Below are positions 1-8,548 of a stretch of DNA of 64,000 nt, in pieces. A program made the position numbers and the translations under genes. The DNA comes from Streptomyces marispadix (GTDB lineage Bacteria > Actinomycetota > Actinomycetes > Streptomycetales > Streptomycetaceae): assembly GCF_022524345.1 (NCBI RefSeq), contig NZ_JAKWJU010000002.1, positions 2,666,001 through 2,730,000 of the forward strand, given 5' to 3'. Below the pieces are notes generated by a model that was given only the letters and a program-made list of their open reading frames with translations, was not told the DNA's origin and ran no database searches. The stretch's first letter is position 1. The number at the start of each line of letters is the position of its first letter.

Positions 1-246
1 GTTAAGGACATCGAAGACGACATCGAGACCACCAGCACCGACGACAACCACTCGCCGATCAGCCCTGAGAAGGACGGCGTGGCCTCGGCCGAAGACGGCG
101 ACGTGACGACGCTCGACAACCACTCGCCCATCGCGCCGCCGAGGGGCCGGAAGACCTCCGCCGACGAAGAGGCCGAGGACGAGGGCGATGTGACGACGCT
201 CGACAATCACTCGCCGATCGCGCCGCCGCTGGGCGGCGCCCAGTAG
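1..246 (+). CDS. DNHSPI-repeat protein, 3' part only
   Basis: Eighty-one residues in frame 1 run from the window edge to a TAG at 244-246; the start lies outside. The visible part is hydrophilic and acidic, with no membrane segment. It carries three copies of DNHSPI, at residues 15-20, 40-45 and 69-74. The last two sit in an identical 14-residue unit that reads DVTTLDNHSPIAPP. The spacers are rich in Glu, Asp and Lys and differ from one another. I recall short actinobacterial proteins with DNHxP repeats carrying vague database labels such as 'sigma-like protein', with no established function. Repeats of a short conserved core between acidic spacers would fit a multi-core peptide precursor or a repeated binding epitope, but this is inference. 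The next gene downstream, on the same strand, encodes a secreted peptide ending in a similar motif. Confidence 0.75.
   Translation, partial: VKDIEDDIETTSTDDNHSPISPEKDGVASAEDGDVTTLDNHSPIAPPRGRKTSADEEAEDEGDVTTLDNHSPIAPPLGGAQ
100..228 (+). repeat. Two 42-nt in-frame repeats encoding DVTTLDNHSPIAPP
   Basis: Bases 100-141 and 187-228 encode the same 14 residues and differ only at synonymous positions (for example GAC/GAT, AAC/AAT, CCC/CCG). Synonymous-only difference suggests the peptide sequence is under selection rather than being a recent DNA duplication. A shorter DNHSPI copy lies at 43-60. Confidence 0.85.
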
Positions 247-365
247 GCCGCTTTCCACGGGGGAACAGGCGGGCTTGGCGTCAGCAGCGCGGAGGGGGCG
301 CCGCTGCCGCCGGGCCCGCTTGAGTGTGCGCCGAAAGGGCATCCTGACAGTGCACGCATCCCGAC

Positions 366-394
366 GTACGCGAAAGCGATGTCAGGTACGCGAA
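366..394 (+). promoter_or_regulatory. Direct repeat upstream of the secreted peptide gene
   Basis: GTACGCGAA occurs at 366-374 and again at 386-394. The copies are 20 bp apart, about two helical turns, and sit 25 to 53 bp before the start codon at 419. Such spacing is typical of paired activator or repressor contacts on one DNA face. No matching regulator is identifiable, so the role is inferred only. Confidence 0.35.
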
Positions 395-418
395 CTTGGG
401 TCTCCCGAAGGAGAGGAC

Positions 419-565
419 ATGCCCAGAATTCTCAGGACGCTCGTCGTCTGCTCGTTACTGATACTCGGAGCGGCCTCTCCAGCGATGGCCGCCGAATCGC
501 AGGACGGTGGGGTGGCAGTGCACGACGTTCACATCACCGGCACCACCGACGGGCATTCGCCCTGA
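419..565 (+). CDS. Small secreted peptide ending in TDGHSP, TTA-containing
   Basis: Forty-eight residues. The ATG at 419 follows a clear ribosome binding site (GGAGAGG, 4 nt away). Residues 1-25 form a standard signal peptide: a basic start (MPRILR), a hydrophobic core and an AMA cleavage site, leaving a mature peptide of about 23 residues, ESQDGG...TGTTDGHSP. The C-terminus TTDGHSP resembles the TTLDNHSP units of the gene just upstream. Codon 13 (455-457) is TTA, the rare leucine codon read by the bldA tRNA in Streptomyces, so translation is probably tied to development. A strong terminator follows 17 nt after the stop. The function is unknown; a peptide signal or modified peptide are possibilities, not conclusions. 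Confidence 0.75.
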   Translation: MPRILRTLVVCSLLILGAASPAMAAESQDGGVAVHDVHITGTTDGHSP

Positions 566-581
566 CGGACGGACACCGCGT

Positions 582-619
582 GGAACGGGGCGGGCCGCTT
601 GTGCGGCCCGCCCCGTTCC
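582..619 (+). terminator. Perfect 17-bp stem-loop after the secreted peptide gene
   Basis: The arms at 582-598 and 603-619 are perfectly complementary and G+C-rich, with a TTGT loop. There is no long T-run, as usual for streptomycete terminators. It ends the 419-565 transcript and may also serve the convergent gene whose stop is at 744. Confidence 0.85.
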
Positions 620-743
620 GTGTCCGCGTTTCCCGGCCCGCGCGTCGTGCTCGCGGCGGATACGCGACTGCTGTGCGCCGCCGGTGCGTTGACGGCGTCG
701 GCGCCGCGCCGGCGCCGCGCCGGTCGACGGACTAGCCGACGGG

Positions 744-1328
744 CTAGTCGACGGACTTGACCAGGCACTCCGAGACGTCGCCGATGCGCCCCGGGTGTGC
801 CATGCGTACGTCCACCGGTGCGGTGGTCCTGCTGCCGACCTCCACCTCGGCGGAGCCCGAGTCGACGTGCGTCCCGGACTCGTCGAGGAACTCGACCGTC
901 ACCGTGTAGGTCTTGGTGTAGTTCTTCGGGTTGCGGACCTCCACCTCGGCCTTCGCTTCGCTGCCGCTCTGCGGGGCGCAGCGGGTGACCGTCGCCGACG
1001 CCGATCCGTAGCGGGTGCTGCCGTGCCTCGAACCGGTGGTGCCGGTGGTGCTGTGGTAGCGGCGGGTACCGCTCCGGTAGCCGCTGTCGCCGGAGCTGCC
1101 GTAGTCGCCCTTACGGCCGTAACTGCTGCCGTCGCTGCCGTAACTGCTGCCGCCCGTGTCGCTGTCGTAGCTGCTTCCGCTGTTGTTGTGGCTGCTCGAA
1201 CTCGAACTGCTGCACCCGCCCCCCTTGCTGCTGCCCCGGTACCCGCCGCCCTTGCGGCCGGGGCTGAAACCGCTGATCGCCACCAGCACGACGGCGACCG
1301 CGGCGATGAGCTTGAGACGACGCGACAT
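744..1328 (-). CDS. Secreted Ser/Gly/Tyr-rich protein with C-terminal beta domain
   Basis: 194 residues. An N-terminal signal sequence (MSRRLKLIAAVAVVLVAISG) is followed by about 90 low-complexity residues rich in Ser, Gly and Tyr, including a run of seven Ser and repeated GSSYGSDG-like units. The last 80 residues look like a compact Ig/FxLYD-type beta domain that alternates hydrophobic residues (AEVEVRNPKNYTKTYTVTVEFLD). Two Cys (RCAP and SECLV) flank this domain and could form a disulfide. The role is unknown; an exported wall-associated or extracellular binding protein is the simplest reading. I chose the ATG at 1328 because it places the signal peptide exactly at the N-terminus. It is divergent from the membrane protein at 1522. 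Confidence 0.7.
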   Translation of the reverse strand: MSRRLKLIAAVAVVLVAISGFSPGRKGGGYRGSSKGGGCSSSSSSSHNNSGSSYDSDTGGSSYGSDGSSYGRKGDYGSSGDSGYRSGTRRYHSTTGTTGSRHGSTRYGSASATVTRCAPQSGSEAKAEVEVRNPKNYTKTYTVTVEFLDESGTHVDSGSAEVEVGSRTTAPVDVRMAHPGRIGDVSECLVKSVD

Positions 1329-1521
1329 GGACCGAACCCCCGATTCTCGACATGCACGGGAGCGGACGCCCCCGTGCGGGGACGCCGTCAGGTGGCCGCG
1401 GGGTTCCGCCGGGCGTAACGTCTTGTACGGGACGGCGCATCCTGCGGCGGCCCCCTGCTTCCCGATCCGCGACGCACCCGCGGGGAGAAGCGGCCCCGGC
1501 GCCGGAAGCGAGGCGAAGCCG

Positions 1522-2490
1522 ATGGTCCGCAACCTGCTCGGCATCCTGTTGGCGCTCGCCGGAGCGGCCCTGGCCGTGTGGAGCCCCTTCAGCTCCTGGT
1601 ACGGAGGCCGGCTCGGCCGTGACTACGAGACGAGCGAGCTGTTCGGCTCCGGCGGCATCACCGGAACCCAGGCCGGACTGTGGACGGGCCTGTTCGTGCC
1701 CATGCTGGCCGCCGCGGCGCTCGCCTTCCTCGCGGCGCTGCTGCGCTCACGCCTGCTGATGACGCTCGCGGGTCTCCTCGTGCTCGGCTTCACGATCCTG
1801 TGGATGGTCCGCCAGGGGCAGGAGGCGGGCACCCTCACCGCGGGCGGCGGCGGCCTCGGCGAGGGCGCCGGCTATGCGATCGGCGGCGGCGTACTGCTGC
1901 TCCTGGCGGCGCTGGTGATGCGTGGCCGCCGCAGACGCGGACGGCGCCGCAAGGGCCGGGGCGGTACGCCCATCGACGAAGGCCGTGCCGCGCCCCCGCA
2001 GGACGAGGCGTACGAGGGCCGAGGCTGGGAGCACTCCGAAATGCCGCAGCCCTACGGGCCGTTCGGCACGGACCCCGGCACGGGCCCCGGCGGGCACGGC
2101 GCGTACCAGGCCGACGGCCTGCCGGGCGGACCCGGCGGGCCGCGAGGCTCGGGCGGGCCGCCGTATGGGCAGCCCCCCGGACGGCCGCACGGATACGGAC
2201 GCGACCTGTACCACGACGATTCGACGCCGCCGCAGGAGTGGGACCCGTGGGCCGCGGGGCGTCCCGCGCCGCCGCCCGACATTCCGCCCGCCCTCAACGA
2301 GCCGCCCGTCGCACCGCCCGGTCCGGCGCCAGGGGTCTTCGGCGCACCGCCCGGCGGGTCCGCCGACGAGGCGCCGCAGGGTCCGCAGCAGCAGCCCCCG
2401 GCCGAACCCGCGGACCAGGAGCACCGGCCCGGCGACGACACCAGGCACCTGCCGCGCCGCCCCGGCAACCGCGGCGGCGGCCCACGCTGA
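1522..2490 (+). CDS. Membrane protein with Pro/Gly-rich cytoplasmic tail
   Basis: 322 residues. Four hydrophobic segments occupy roughly residues 4-22, 50-75, 78-98 and 113-133. An Arg-rich stop-transfer stretch follows ([15 protein letters not shown]), then about 180 residues of Pro/Gly/Gln-rich disordered tail. The ATG at 1522 follows a GGAAGCGAGG purine tract; the reading frame is open further upstream, but residues before this Met do not resemble a transmembrane protein. Such four-helix proteins with a Pro-rich tail are common in Streptomyces and uncharacterised. No catalytic motif is seen. Confidence 0.75.
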   Translation: MVRNLLGILLALAGAALAVWSPFSSWYGGRLGRDYETSELFGSGGITGTQAGLWTGLFVPMLAAAALAFLAALLRSRLLMTLAGLLVLGFTILWMVRQGQEAGTLTAGGGGLGEGAGYAIGGGVLLLLAALVMRGRRRRGRRRKGRGGTPIDEGRAAPPQDEAYEGRGWEHSEMPQPYGPFGTDPGTGPGGHGAYQADGLPGGPGGPRGSGGPPYGQPPGRPHGYGRDLYHDDSTPPQEWDPWAAGRPAPPPDIPPALNEPPVAPPGPAPGVFGAPPGGSADEAPQGPQQQPPAEPADQEHRPGDDTRHLPRRPGNRGGGPR

Positions 2491-2604
2491 TCACGGAAAC
2501 CCGCTGCTCGGAGCCCCGGCGGGAAGCCCTCGTCGGCGTCCCGGCGCGCAGCCACGCCTCACTGCCCCGGCAGGCTCCGTCTCAAGGCTCCAGCAGTAAG
2601 CGCC

Positions 2605-2988
2605 TCAGTGCCCAGGCAGGAACAGACAGAACGGATGGCCCGCCGGGTCGAGCATGACCCGTACGCCCTCCTGCGGCTGGTACTCCGCGACGACCGCTCC
2701 CCCGGCCACAGCGTGCGCCGAGGCGACGTCGAGATCGTCGACCTCGATGTCGAGATGGATCATCATCTGCTGGTCGCCGGGCTCGGCGGGCCACACCGGC
2801 CGGGCGTGCTCGCGTTCGGTCTGGAACGACAACCCCGGCCCGCCGCCCGGTGCTTCGAGCATCACCCAGTCCGGCTCGTCCCACTTCACCCGCCAGCCCA
2901 TGAGGTGGTGGTAGAAGTCCGCCAGCGCACGGGGATCGGGTGCGCCGAGCACGATTCCGGAGAGTCTCGTCCGCGGTCTGCCGCTCAT
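2605..2988 (-). CDS. VOC-family (glyoxalase/bleomycin-resistance fold) protein
   Basis: 127 residues, the normal length for a single-subunit VOC protein made of two beta-alpha-beta-beta-beta modules. Module one begins LSGIVLGAPDPRALADFYHH and module two begins near MMIHLDIEVDDLDVA. It ends with the typical DPAGHPFCLF motif. The family uses a metal or forms a hydrophobic binding cup; substrates cannot be predicted. The His in MIHLDIEV and acidic residues near the C-terminal repeat could be metal ligands. The ATG at 2988 is preceded by CGAGGAGGCGAC, an excellent ribosome binding site. It lies directly upstream, in the minus-strand sense downstream, of the kinase gene at 3057-5726, 68 bp away. 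Confidence 0.85.
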   Translation of the reverse strand: MSGRPRTRLSGIVLGAPDPRALADFYHHLMGWRVKWDEPDWVMLEAPGGGPGLSFQTEREHARPVWPAEPGDQQMMIHLDIEVDDLDVASAHAVAGGAVVAEYQPQEGVRVMLDPAGHPFCLFLPGH

Positions 2989-3056
2989 GTCGCCTCCTCG
3001 TCCGGCGACCGTTCCCGAAGGCCGGGTCCGCGAATACGGCCCGGCGGTCGCCTGGT

Positions 3057-5726
3057 TCAGCTCTGGCGGGCCTGCCCCGTGCCCTTCGCCGCGTCCAGGG
3101 CGTAGACGCAGCGGTCCTTGCTGCACGCGTAGACGACGCCTCGGTCGGCCACCGGGGAACCCGTGATCTCACCGCCGGTGGCGAGCTTCCAGCGAAGCTG
3201 CCCGCCGACGGCGTCGACCGTGTACAGGCAGTGGTCCGCGGAGCCGAAGTGCACACGGCCTTCCGCGACGACCGGCGCCCCCACCAGGTCGCCTCCGGCG
3301 GCGAAGCGCCAGCGCGGCGTACCGCTGACCGCGTCCAGGGTGTAGAGGGCGCCGCCGCTGCCCAGGTGGACCAGCCCGTCGGAGACGACGACGGGCTCCG
3401 TGGAGTGCCGTGCCTCCGTCGCGATGCGCCATCTGTCCTGGCCGGTGACGGGGTCGAGGGCGTAGACCGTGCCGAGGTAGTCGGCGAGATACACGCCGCC
3501 GCCCGCGACGGCCGGGCCGTGCACGAACGCCGGAGGGCTGAGGAACGCGGCGGGGGCGTCGAAGCGCCAGCGCTCCGCGCCTCCCGCACCGTCCAGGGCG
3601 TGGACACGGGCACCGGCGCACACGTACACCACGCCGTCCTCCGCGGGCGTCAGCCGCAGCGGGACACCGCCGGTCGTCTGCGCGTCGCCGACGGGGTACG
3701 ACCACAGCTCGGTTCCCGTACGTGCCTCGATCGCGAACAGCCTGCCCTCGCCCCACGTGTAGACGGTGCCCTCGTGTACGAGCGGCCCGCCCTCGCGGGT
3801 CTCGAACTCGGTCTGCGCGCCGCCCAGTTCCCACAGCTTCTCGCCGCTGGCCGCCTCCCACGCCTGTACGCCTCCGCCGCGCGTACCGGTGACGACGGTG
3901 CCGCGGTCGACCTGGAGGGAGAACACCCAGCCGTCGGTGGGAAGCCGCCACAGCTCGGAACCGTCGCGTGCGTCCAGTGCGTAGAGACTCGGCCCGTCCG
4001 AGGCGTGCACCCGGCCGCCGGAGACGGTCATGGACCAGGCGACCTCGCGGGTCCTGAACTGGCGGCGCCCGCTGGTGACATCGAGGGCGTGCACCTCGAA
4101 GGACGTGACGTAAAGCAGGTCGTCGGCGACGACGGGCGTGCCCCACACGTCGTTCGACATACGGAACCGCCAGGGGCGCCAGCGCTGCGGCTGGGCGGGC
4201 GCGGGAGCGGCGGGCTCACCCGCGGAGCCGGGCGCGGCCACCACCCCGGTGGGCCCCGCCAGCGGAGGCGGTGCGGCCGCTGTGGCGCCTGGATTGAGCG
4301 GCGAGGGCTGCGCGCCGTTCGGCGGGAGCACCCAGCCGGTAGCCGGTCCCGCCGCCTCCGCTCGTACGTCCTCGGAACGGCGCGGCCCCGGGCCGATGGG
4401 CACCTGCGAGCCGGGCAGCCGTACGGGGGCCGCGGGCGCGGCGCCTTCGGGCGCCTCGGGCGGGGCCGGTGGCGGGGCGGCGTTCGCGGCAGGTGCGGGC
4501 GTGGAAGGCGGAGCGGACCCGCCGGCCTGACCGGGCCTGGCGGACTGCGAGGTGAGCGAGCCGACCGCCGAAGGCCCCCCGGGACCGGCCGGGATGGCGT
4601 GCCGGGGCCCGCCGCGGTGGGCCCCGGCGGCGTGCGCGGGCGCGGACTGCGCGGCGGCGGAAGCGGACGCGGCAGGAGGCGCCGACGCCGGGGACGGCGC
4701 GGGAGCGGACGCGGGCTGCGCGCCGACGCGGCCGTCGGGCGCGTGCCGCCCTTCGGGCACTTGGCCGTCCGCCTCGGGCGGCGCCTCCGGAGGGCCGCCC
4801 TGGCCGTGTGCGGGTCGCCTCGGCGTGGGGCGTGCGCCGCGTTTGCGTTCGATGAGGGCCACGGCGCCGGCGGGCAGCCAGGCCGAGGCGGTGCCGCTGT
4901 CGTCGCCTCCGGAGGAGAACAGATGAGGGGCCAACTGCGCCTGGATGTCTGCCGGAGTGGGCCGTTCCTCGGCGGCCATGCGCATACAGGGCTCGATCAG
5001 GGGCCGCAGCTCCTCGTTCATGCCTTCCAGGTCGGGCCCGTCGCGCAGCAGCATGAAGACCGTCTCGACGGGGTTCGCGCCGTGAAAGGGCGCGTGCCCG
5101 GTGGCGGCGAAGACGAGCGTGGAGGCGAGGGAGAAGATGTCGCTGGCGCCCGTGACGCTGCGGGAGTCCCGCGCCTGCTCGGGAGACATGTAGGCGGGCG
5201 TGCCGACGGCGACGTTCGTCATCGTCAGCCGCGTGTTGGACACACCGGAGGCGATGCCGAAGTCGATGACTCTGGGCCCGTCCTCGACCACGAGAACGTT
5301 GGACGGTTTCAGGTCGCGGTGCACCAGGCCCGCGCCGTGGATGGACTGGAGCGCCTCGGCGACCCCGGCTGCGAGCCAGCGCACGGCCTGCACCGGCAGC
5401 GGCCCGCACTCGTTGACGATCTCCTCCAGCGACGGCGCCGGTACGAACGCGGTCGCCAGCCAGGGCACCGCGGCCCTGGGGTCGGCGTCGACGACGGCGG
5501 CGGTGTAGAAGCCACTGACGGCACGCGCGGCCTCGACCTCACGCGTGAAGCGGACGCGGAAGAGCTGATCCTCGGCGAGTTCGGTCCGTACGGTTTTGAT
5601 CGCCACGCGGCGGCCGGAAGCCGAACGCGCGAGATAGACCAGGCCCATTCCCCCCGCGCCGAGCCGGCCGAGCACCTCGAACTGCCCGATCCGCCGCGGA
5701 TCGTGCTGCGTCAGCTGCTCCACCAC
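3057..5726 (-). CDS. AfsK-like Ser/Thr protein kinase with PQQ-type beta-propeller
   Basis: 889 residues. The kinase domain covers about residues 14-275, with a Gly loop (GRLGAGGMG, 20-28), the lysine of VAIKTV (K44), the catalytic loop HRDLKPSN (136-143), DFG (155-157) and SPEQ in the activation segment. A linker of about 240 residues, rich in Pro and Ala, follows. From about residue 520 come seven or more repeats of the PQQ/YVTN type, such as VYALD and LYTLDA...GTPRWRF, forming a beta-propeller. This is the arrangement of AfsK, which phosphorylates AfsR in secondary metabolism control, but many streptomycete paralogues share it. No transmembrane helix is obvious, so membrane attachment, if any, is indirect. 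It is probably autophosphorylated. The target is unknown. Confidence 0.9.
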   Translation of the reverse strand: MVEQLTQHDPRRIGQFEVLGRLGAGGMGLVYLARSASGRRVAIKTVRTELAEDQLFRVRFTREVEAARAVSGFYTAAVVDADPRAAVPWLATAFVPAPSLEEIVNECGPLPVQAVRWLAAGVAEALQSIHGAGLVHRDLKPSNVLVVEDGPRVIDFGIASGVSNTRLTMTNVAVGTPAYMSPEQARDSRSVTGASDIFSLASTLVFAATGHAPFHGANPVETVFMLLRDGPDLEGMNEELRPLIEPCMRMAAEERPTPADIQAQLAPHLFSSGGDDSGTASAWLPAGAVALIERKRGARPTPRRPAHGQGGPPEAPPEADGQVPEGRHAPDGRVGAQPASAPAPSPASAPPAASASAAAQSAPAHAAGAHRGGPRHAIPAGPGGPSAVGSLTSQSARPGQAGGSAPPSTPAPAANAAPPPAPPEAPEGAAPAAPVRLPGSQVPIGPGPRRSEDVRAEAAGPATGWVLPPNGAQPSPLNPGATAAAPPPLAGPTGVVAAPGSAGEPAAPAPAQPQRWRPWRFRMSNDVWGTPVVADDLLYVTSFEVHALDVTSGRRQFRTREVAWSMTVSGGRVHASDGPSLYALDARDGSELWRLPTDGWVFSLQVDRGTVVTGTRGGGVQAWEAASGEKLWELGGAQTEFETREGGPLVHEGTVYTWGEGRLFAIEARTGTELWSYPVGDAQTTGGVPLRLTPAEDGVVYVCAGARVHALDGAGGAERWRFDAPAAFLSPPAFVHGPAVAGGGVYLADYLGTVYALDPVTGQDRWRIATEARHSTEPVVVSDGLVHLGSGGALYTLDAVSGTPRWRFAAGGDLVGAPVVAEGRVHFGSADHCLYTVDAVGGQLRWKLATGGEITGSPVADRGVVYACSKDRCVYALDAAKGTGQARQS

Positions 5727-6509
5727 TTACCTGCCACCTCCCCGTAGGGGCCACTCGACTCCCGCCCCGTGCAGCTTCTCACTGCGGTACCGGACACACG
5801 GTCCACAGGCTGATTCTTCCTGCCCGGGGCGGTTGTTGCGAACCCGGGGGCGGCCCCTTCGGGTCTCCGCAGGCCAAACACCGAAGCGCGAAGCATCATT
5901 CCAGTCCCCGCGCACGCCCCCTCGCCGGGAACTCGGGCGTCCGCCGCGCGGTCGCCCGCCCCTCACGCCGTGCTCACAACCACGGGCCCGCAGGTCACCG
6001 GCGCGGCCCGGCGTGGCCGCCGCCCGCCGCCCCCGGCTGATGTCTCCGCCCGTACGGCCATGGCCGTCGTCCTCCCCTGCTCCGCCCTCGTCCGTGGTAC
6101 GTGGCCCTGCTGCTGCCCTGCCGCCGCTCGCCGCGCCGCTGCTCGTGCTCGTCGCCTGCCGCACCCTCGCTCGTGCTCCGCCGCCACTTGCCGCCGTCGG
6201 TCGCCGTGCCGTCGGCCCGCCGTCAAGCCCGTTGCTCCGGCTCCGGCGCCTGCTGTCCGCTGCCTGCTTCGCCCCCCGGCGTACGCGGCCAGTTCCGCTC
6301 GTACGGGCACGCTAGCCGCGTTCCGGGAGACGCGCAGGCCGATGATTCGAACGCGCAGGGTTCTGCCTTCCGGCCCGCCCGCCTGTGGGTCTGCCCGTCC
6401 TCTACGTCTGCCCGCCGACGGCGCCCGGACTCACGCCGTATCCGGACGGTGCCACCCCATTTGCATGCGGCCGAATCGCGCGCCCGTTCCCCGTCGATAA
6501 GCTGACGGC
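5727..6509. other. Intergenic region without a supportable gene
   Basis: 783 bp between the kinase and the TetR gene. The plus strand is strongly C-rich and the possible frames give only Arg/Pro/Ala-rich translations without family resemblance, typical of shadow frames. It should contain the divergent promoters of both flanking genes, but I could not pick convincing -10/-35 boxes. Confidence 0.6.
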
Positions 6510-7157
6510 ATGACAGGACAAGTTCGAACCGTCGACGGGCGAGTAGCAGGGCGCCGCGGGCAGGCGACGCGGCAGAAGCTGCTCGACTGCCTCGGCGAGA
6601 TGCTCAGCTCGTCGCCGTATCGCGATGTCAAGGTCATTGATGTCGCACGGCGGGCGGGCACGTCCCCGGCGACCTTCTACCAGTACTTCCCGGACGTCGA
6701 GGGCGCCGTCCTCGAACTGGCCGAGTCCATGGCGAAGGACGGCACCGCGCTCAGCGACCTGGTGGCCGACCGTTCCTGGGCGGGCAAGTCCGGCTGGCGC
6801 ACGGCCGAGGAACTCGTGGACGGATTCCTCGCCTTCTGGCGCAAGAACGACGCGATCCTGCGGGTCGTCGACCTGGGCGCGGCCGAGGGCGACAAGCGGT
6901 TCTACAAGATCCGCATGAAGGTACTGAACTCCGTCAACGGGCCGCTGACCGAATCCATCAAGGAGCTTCAGGCCAGGGGCCGGGTGGACAAGGACGTCAA
7001 CCCGGCGGCCACGGCCGGCGCGCTCGTGATGATGCTCGCCTCCGTGGCGAGCCATCAGAAGGGCTTTCAGACCTGGGGAGTGAAGCAGGCCGAACTGAAG
7101 CCCAATCTGGCGCTGTTGGTCCACCTCGGCGTGACGGGCCGCAAGCCCACAAGATGA
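6510..7157 (+). CDS. TetR/AcrR-family transcriptional regulator
   Basis: 215 residues, the usual TetR length. The N-terminal HTH (residues 20-65) reads TRQKLLDCLGEML...VKVIDVARRAGTSPATFYQYFPD, with the expected YxYF recognition-helix end. The C-terminal ligand domain is helical with FWRKNDAILRVVDLGAAEGD. It is followed 248 bp later by the flavoprotein gene at 7406. The ligand is unknown. TetR proteins normally repress themselves or a neighbour, so the kinase gene upstream or the flavoprotein downstream are possible targets. Confidence 0.9.
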   Translation: MTGQVRTVDGRVAGRRGQATRQKLLDCLGEMLSSSPYRDVKVIDVARRAGTSPATFYQYFPDVEGAVLELAESMAKDGTALSDLVADRSWAGKSGWRTAEELVDGFLAFWRKNDAILRVVDLGAAEGDKRFYKIRMKVLNSVNGPLTESIKELQARGRVDKDVNPAATAGALVMMLASVASHQKGFQTWGVKQAELKPNLALLVHLGVTGRKPTR

Positions 7158-7405
7158 ACCGTTCAGCCACTCATCTCGAAAAACGTTTCTCCCTGATCGC
7201 CCGCGACTGATCGAGCCGTACGGCATTCGCCCCGCGGGACCTGGGCAGTCCGCTCGTGGACCGTCCGGCGGTCCTTACGGCTTTCCTTACGGCGCTGCTT
7301 CCGGTGCTGCTTCGGGCGGGCCGCGAACCCTCCCTTCCCGAACGCTCCCTTCCCGTGACTCTTCCGTGACGGGAGCACCGCGCCACCAGCACTAAGCTCT
7401 CGGGC

Positions 7406-8548
7406 ATGCCCATGACCGACGACGGAGTCCCCGTCCACATCATCGGCGCCGGTCCCGGCGGCCTGGCCACCGCCGCGGCACTGCACGAGCGCGGCATCAG
7501 CACCGTCGTACTGGAGAAGTCCCCGTCGGTAGCCGCCTCTTGGCGAGCCCACTACGACCGGCTGCGACTGCACACCACACGCCGCTGGTCGGCGCTCCCC
7601 GGCCTTGAGATACCCCGCTCATACGGGCGCTGGGTCGCCCGCGACGACTTCGTCCGCTATCTGGAGAGCTACGCCGAGCACCACGGCATCGAGGTGGCCA
7701 CCGGAGTCGAGGTCGACTCCGTCGAGCGCGACGGCACGGACTGGGTGCTGCACGCCAACGGGGGGCGGCGGCTGACCACCCCTGTCGCCGTCGTCGCCAC
7801 CGGTTACAACCACACCGCGTACCTGCCGAACTGGCCGGGCCGCGAGGACTACGAGGGCGTGCTGCTGCACGCCTCCCGCTACCGCAACGCACGGCCCTTC
7901 GCGGGCAAGGACGTACTGGTCGTCGGCGCCGGCAACACCGGAGCGGAGATAGCCGCGGACCTCGCCGAGGGCGGCGCCTCCCGGGTACGGCTCGCGATAC
8001 GCACCGTCCCGCACATCGTCCGCCGCTCCACGCTGGGCTGGCCCGCGCAGGCCAACGGCATCCTCTGCCGCCGCCTTCCCACGCGGCTCGTCGACCGCCT
8101 CGCCGCACGCATGGCCAGGCTGGCCGTGCCCGACCTGTCCGAACGCGGGCTTCCGCGGCCCGACACGGGCCTGTACACGCGGGCCCGCCAGGGCGCGATC
8201 CCCGTGCAGGACGTGGGGCTGATCGCGGCCGTACGGAAGGGAAGCGTCGAGCCCGTCGCCGCCGTGGAGTCCTTCGAGGGCGCGAAGATCCAGCTCGCGG
8301 ACGGGTCCTCCGTGGCACCCGACGTGGTCATAGCGGCCACGGGCTACGGACGCGGCCTGGAGGACCTCGTGGGCGGACTCGGGGTGCTCGACGACGCCGG
8401 ACGCCCGCTGGCACACGGCGGCCGTACCCATCCAGACGCCCCCGGGCTCTACTTCATCGGCTATACGAACCCGCTCAGCGGGATGCTGCGGGAGCTTTCG
8501 CTGGACGCGCGCCGGATCGCGAAGTCCGTCGCACGGGCCACCGCCTAG
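7406..8548 (+). CDS. FAD-dependent NAD(P)-binding monooxygenase-like protein
   Basis: 380 residues. An FAD-binding Rossmann motif GAGPGG lies at residues 14-19 and a second NADPH motif GAGNTG about residue 174, preceded by HASRYRNARPFAGK, which resembles the FxGxxxHxxxY/W signature of flavin-containing monooxygenases and CzcO-type proteins. The C-terminus keeps the ATGY segment and GLYFIGYTNP, the second FAD contact. It would oxidise a small lipophilic substrate with NADPH and O2 in the cytoplasm; the substrate is not predictable. Its stop overlaps the convergent quinone reductase gene by 4 bp. Confidence 0.85.
   Translation: MPMTDDGVPVHIIGAGPGGLATAAALHERGISTVVLEKSPSVAASWRAHYDRLRLHTTRRWSALPGLEIPRSYGRWVARDDFVRYLESYAEHHGIEVATGVEVDSVERDGTDWVLHANGGRRLTTPVAVVATGYNHTAYLPNWPGREDYEGVLLHASRYRNARPFAGKDVLVVGAGNTGAEIAADLAEGGASRVRLAIRTVPHIVRRSTLGWPAQANGILCRRLPTRLVDRLAARMARLAVPDLSERGLPRPDTGLYTRARQGAIPVQDVGLIAAVRKGSVEPVAAVESFEGAKIQLADGSSVAPDVVIAATGYGRGLEDLVGGLGVLDDAGRPLAHGGRTHPDAPGLYFIGYTNPLSGMLRELSLDARRIAKSVARATA

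Noticed and set aside
2940..5747. Long plus-strand frame (935 codons) over the kinase gene
   Set aside because: Antisense shadow of the 3057-5726 gene; translation is Arg/Gly/Asp-rich without family resemblance, as expected from third-position G+C bias.
5727..6509. Possible genes in the 783-bp gap after the kinase
   Set aside because: Frames give Arg/Pro/Ala-rich sequence without ribosome binding site or family resemblance.
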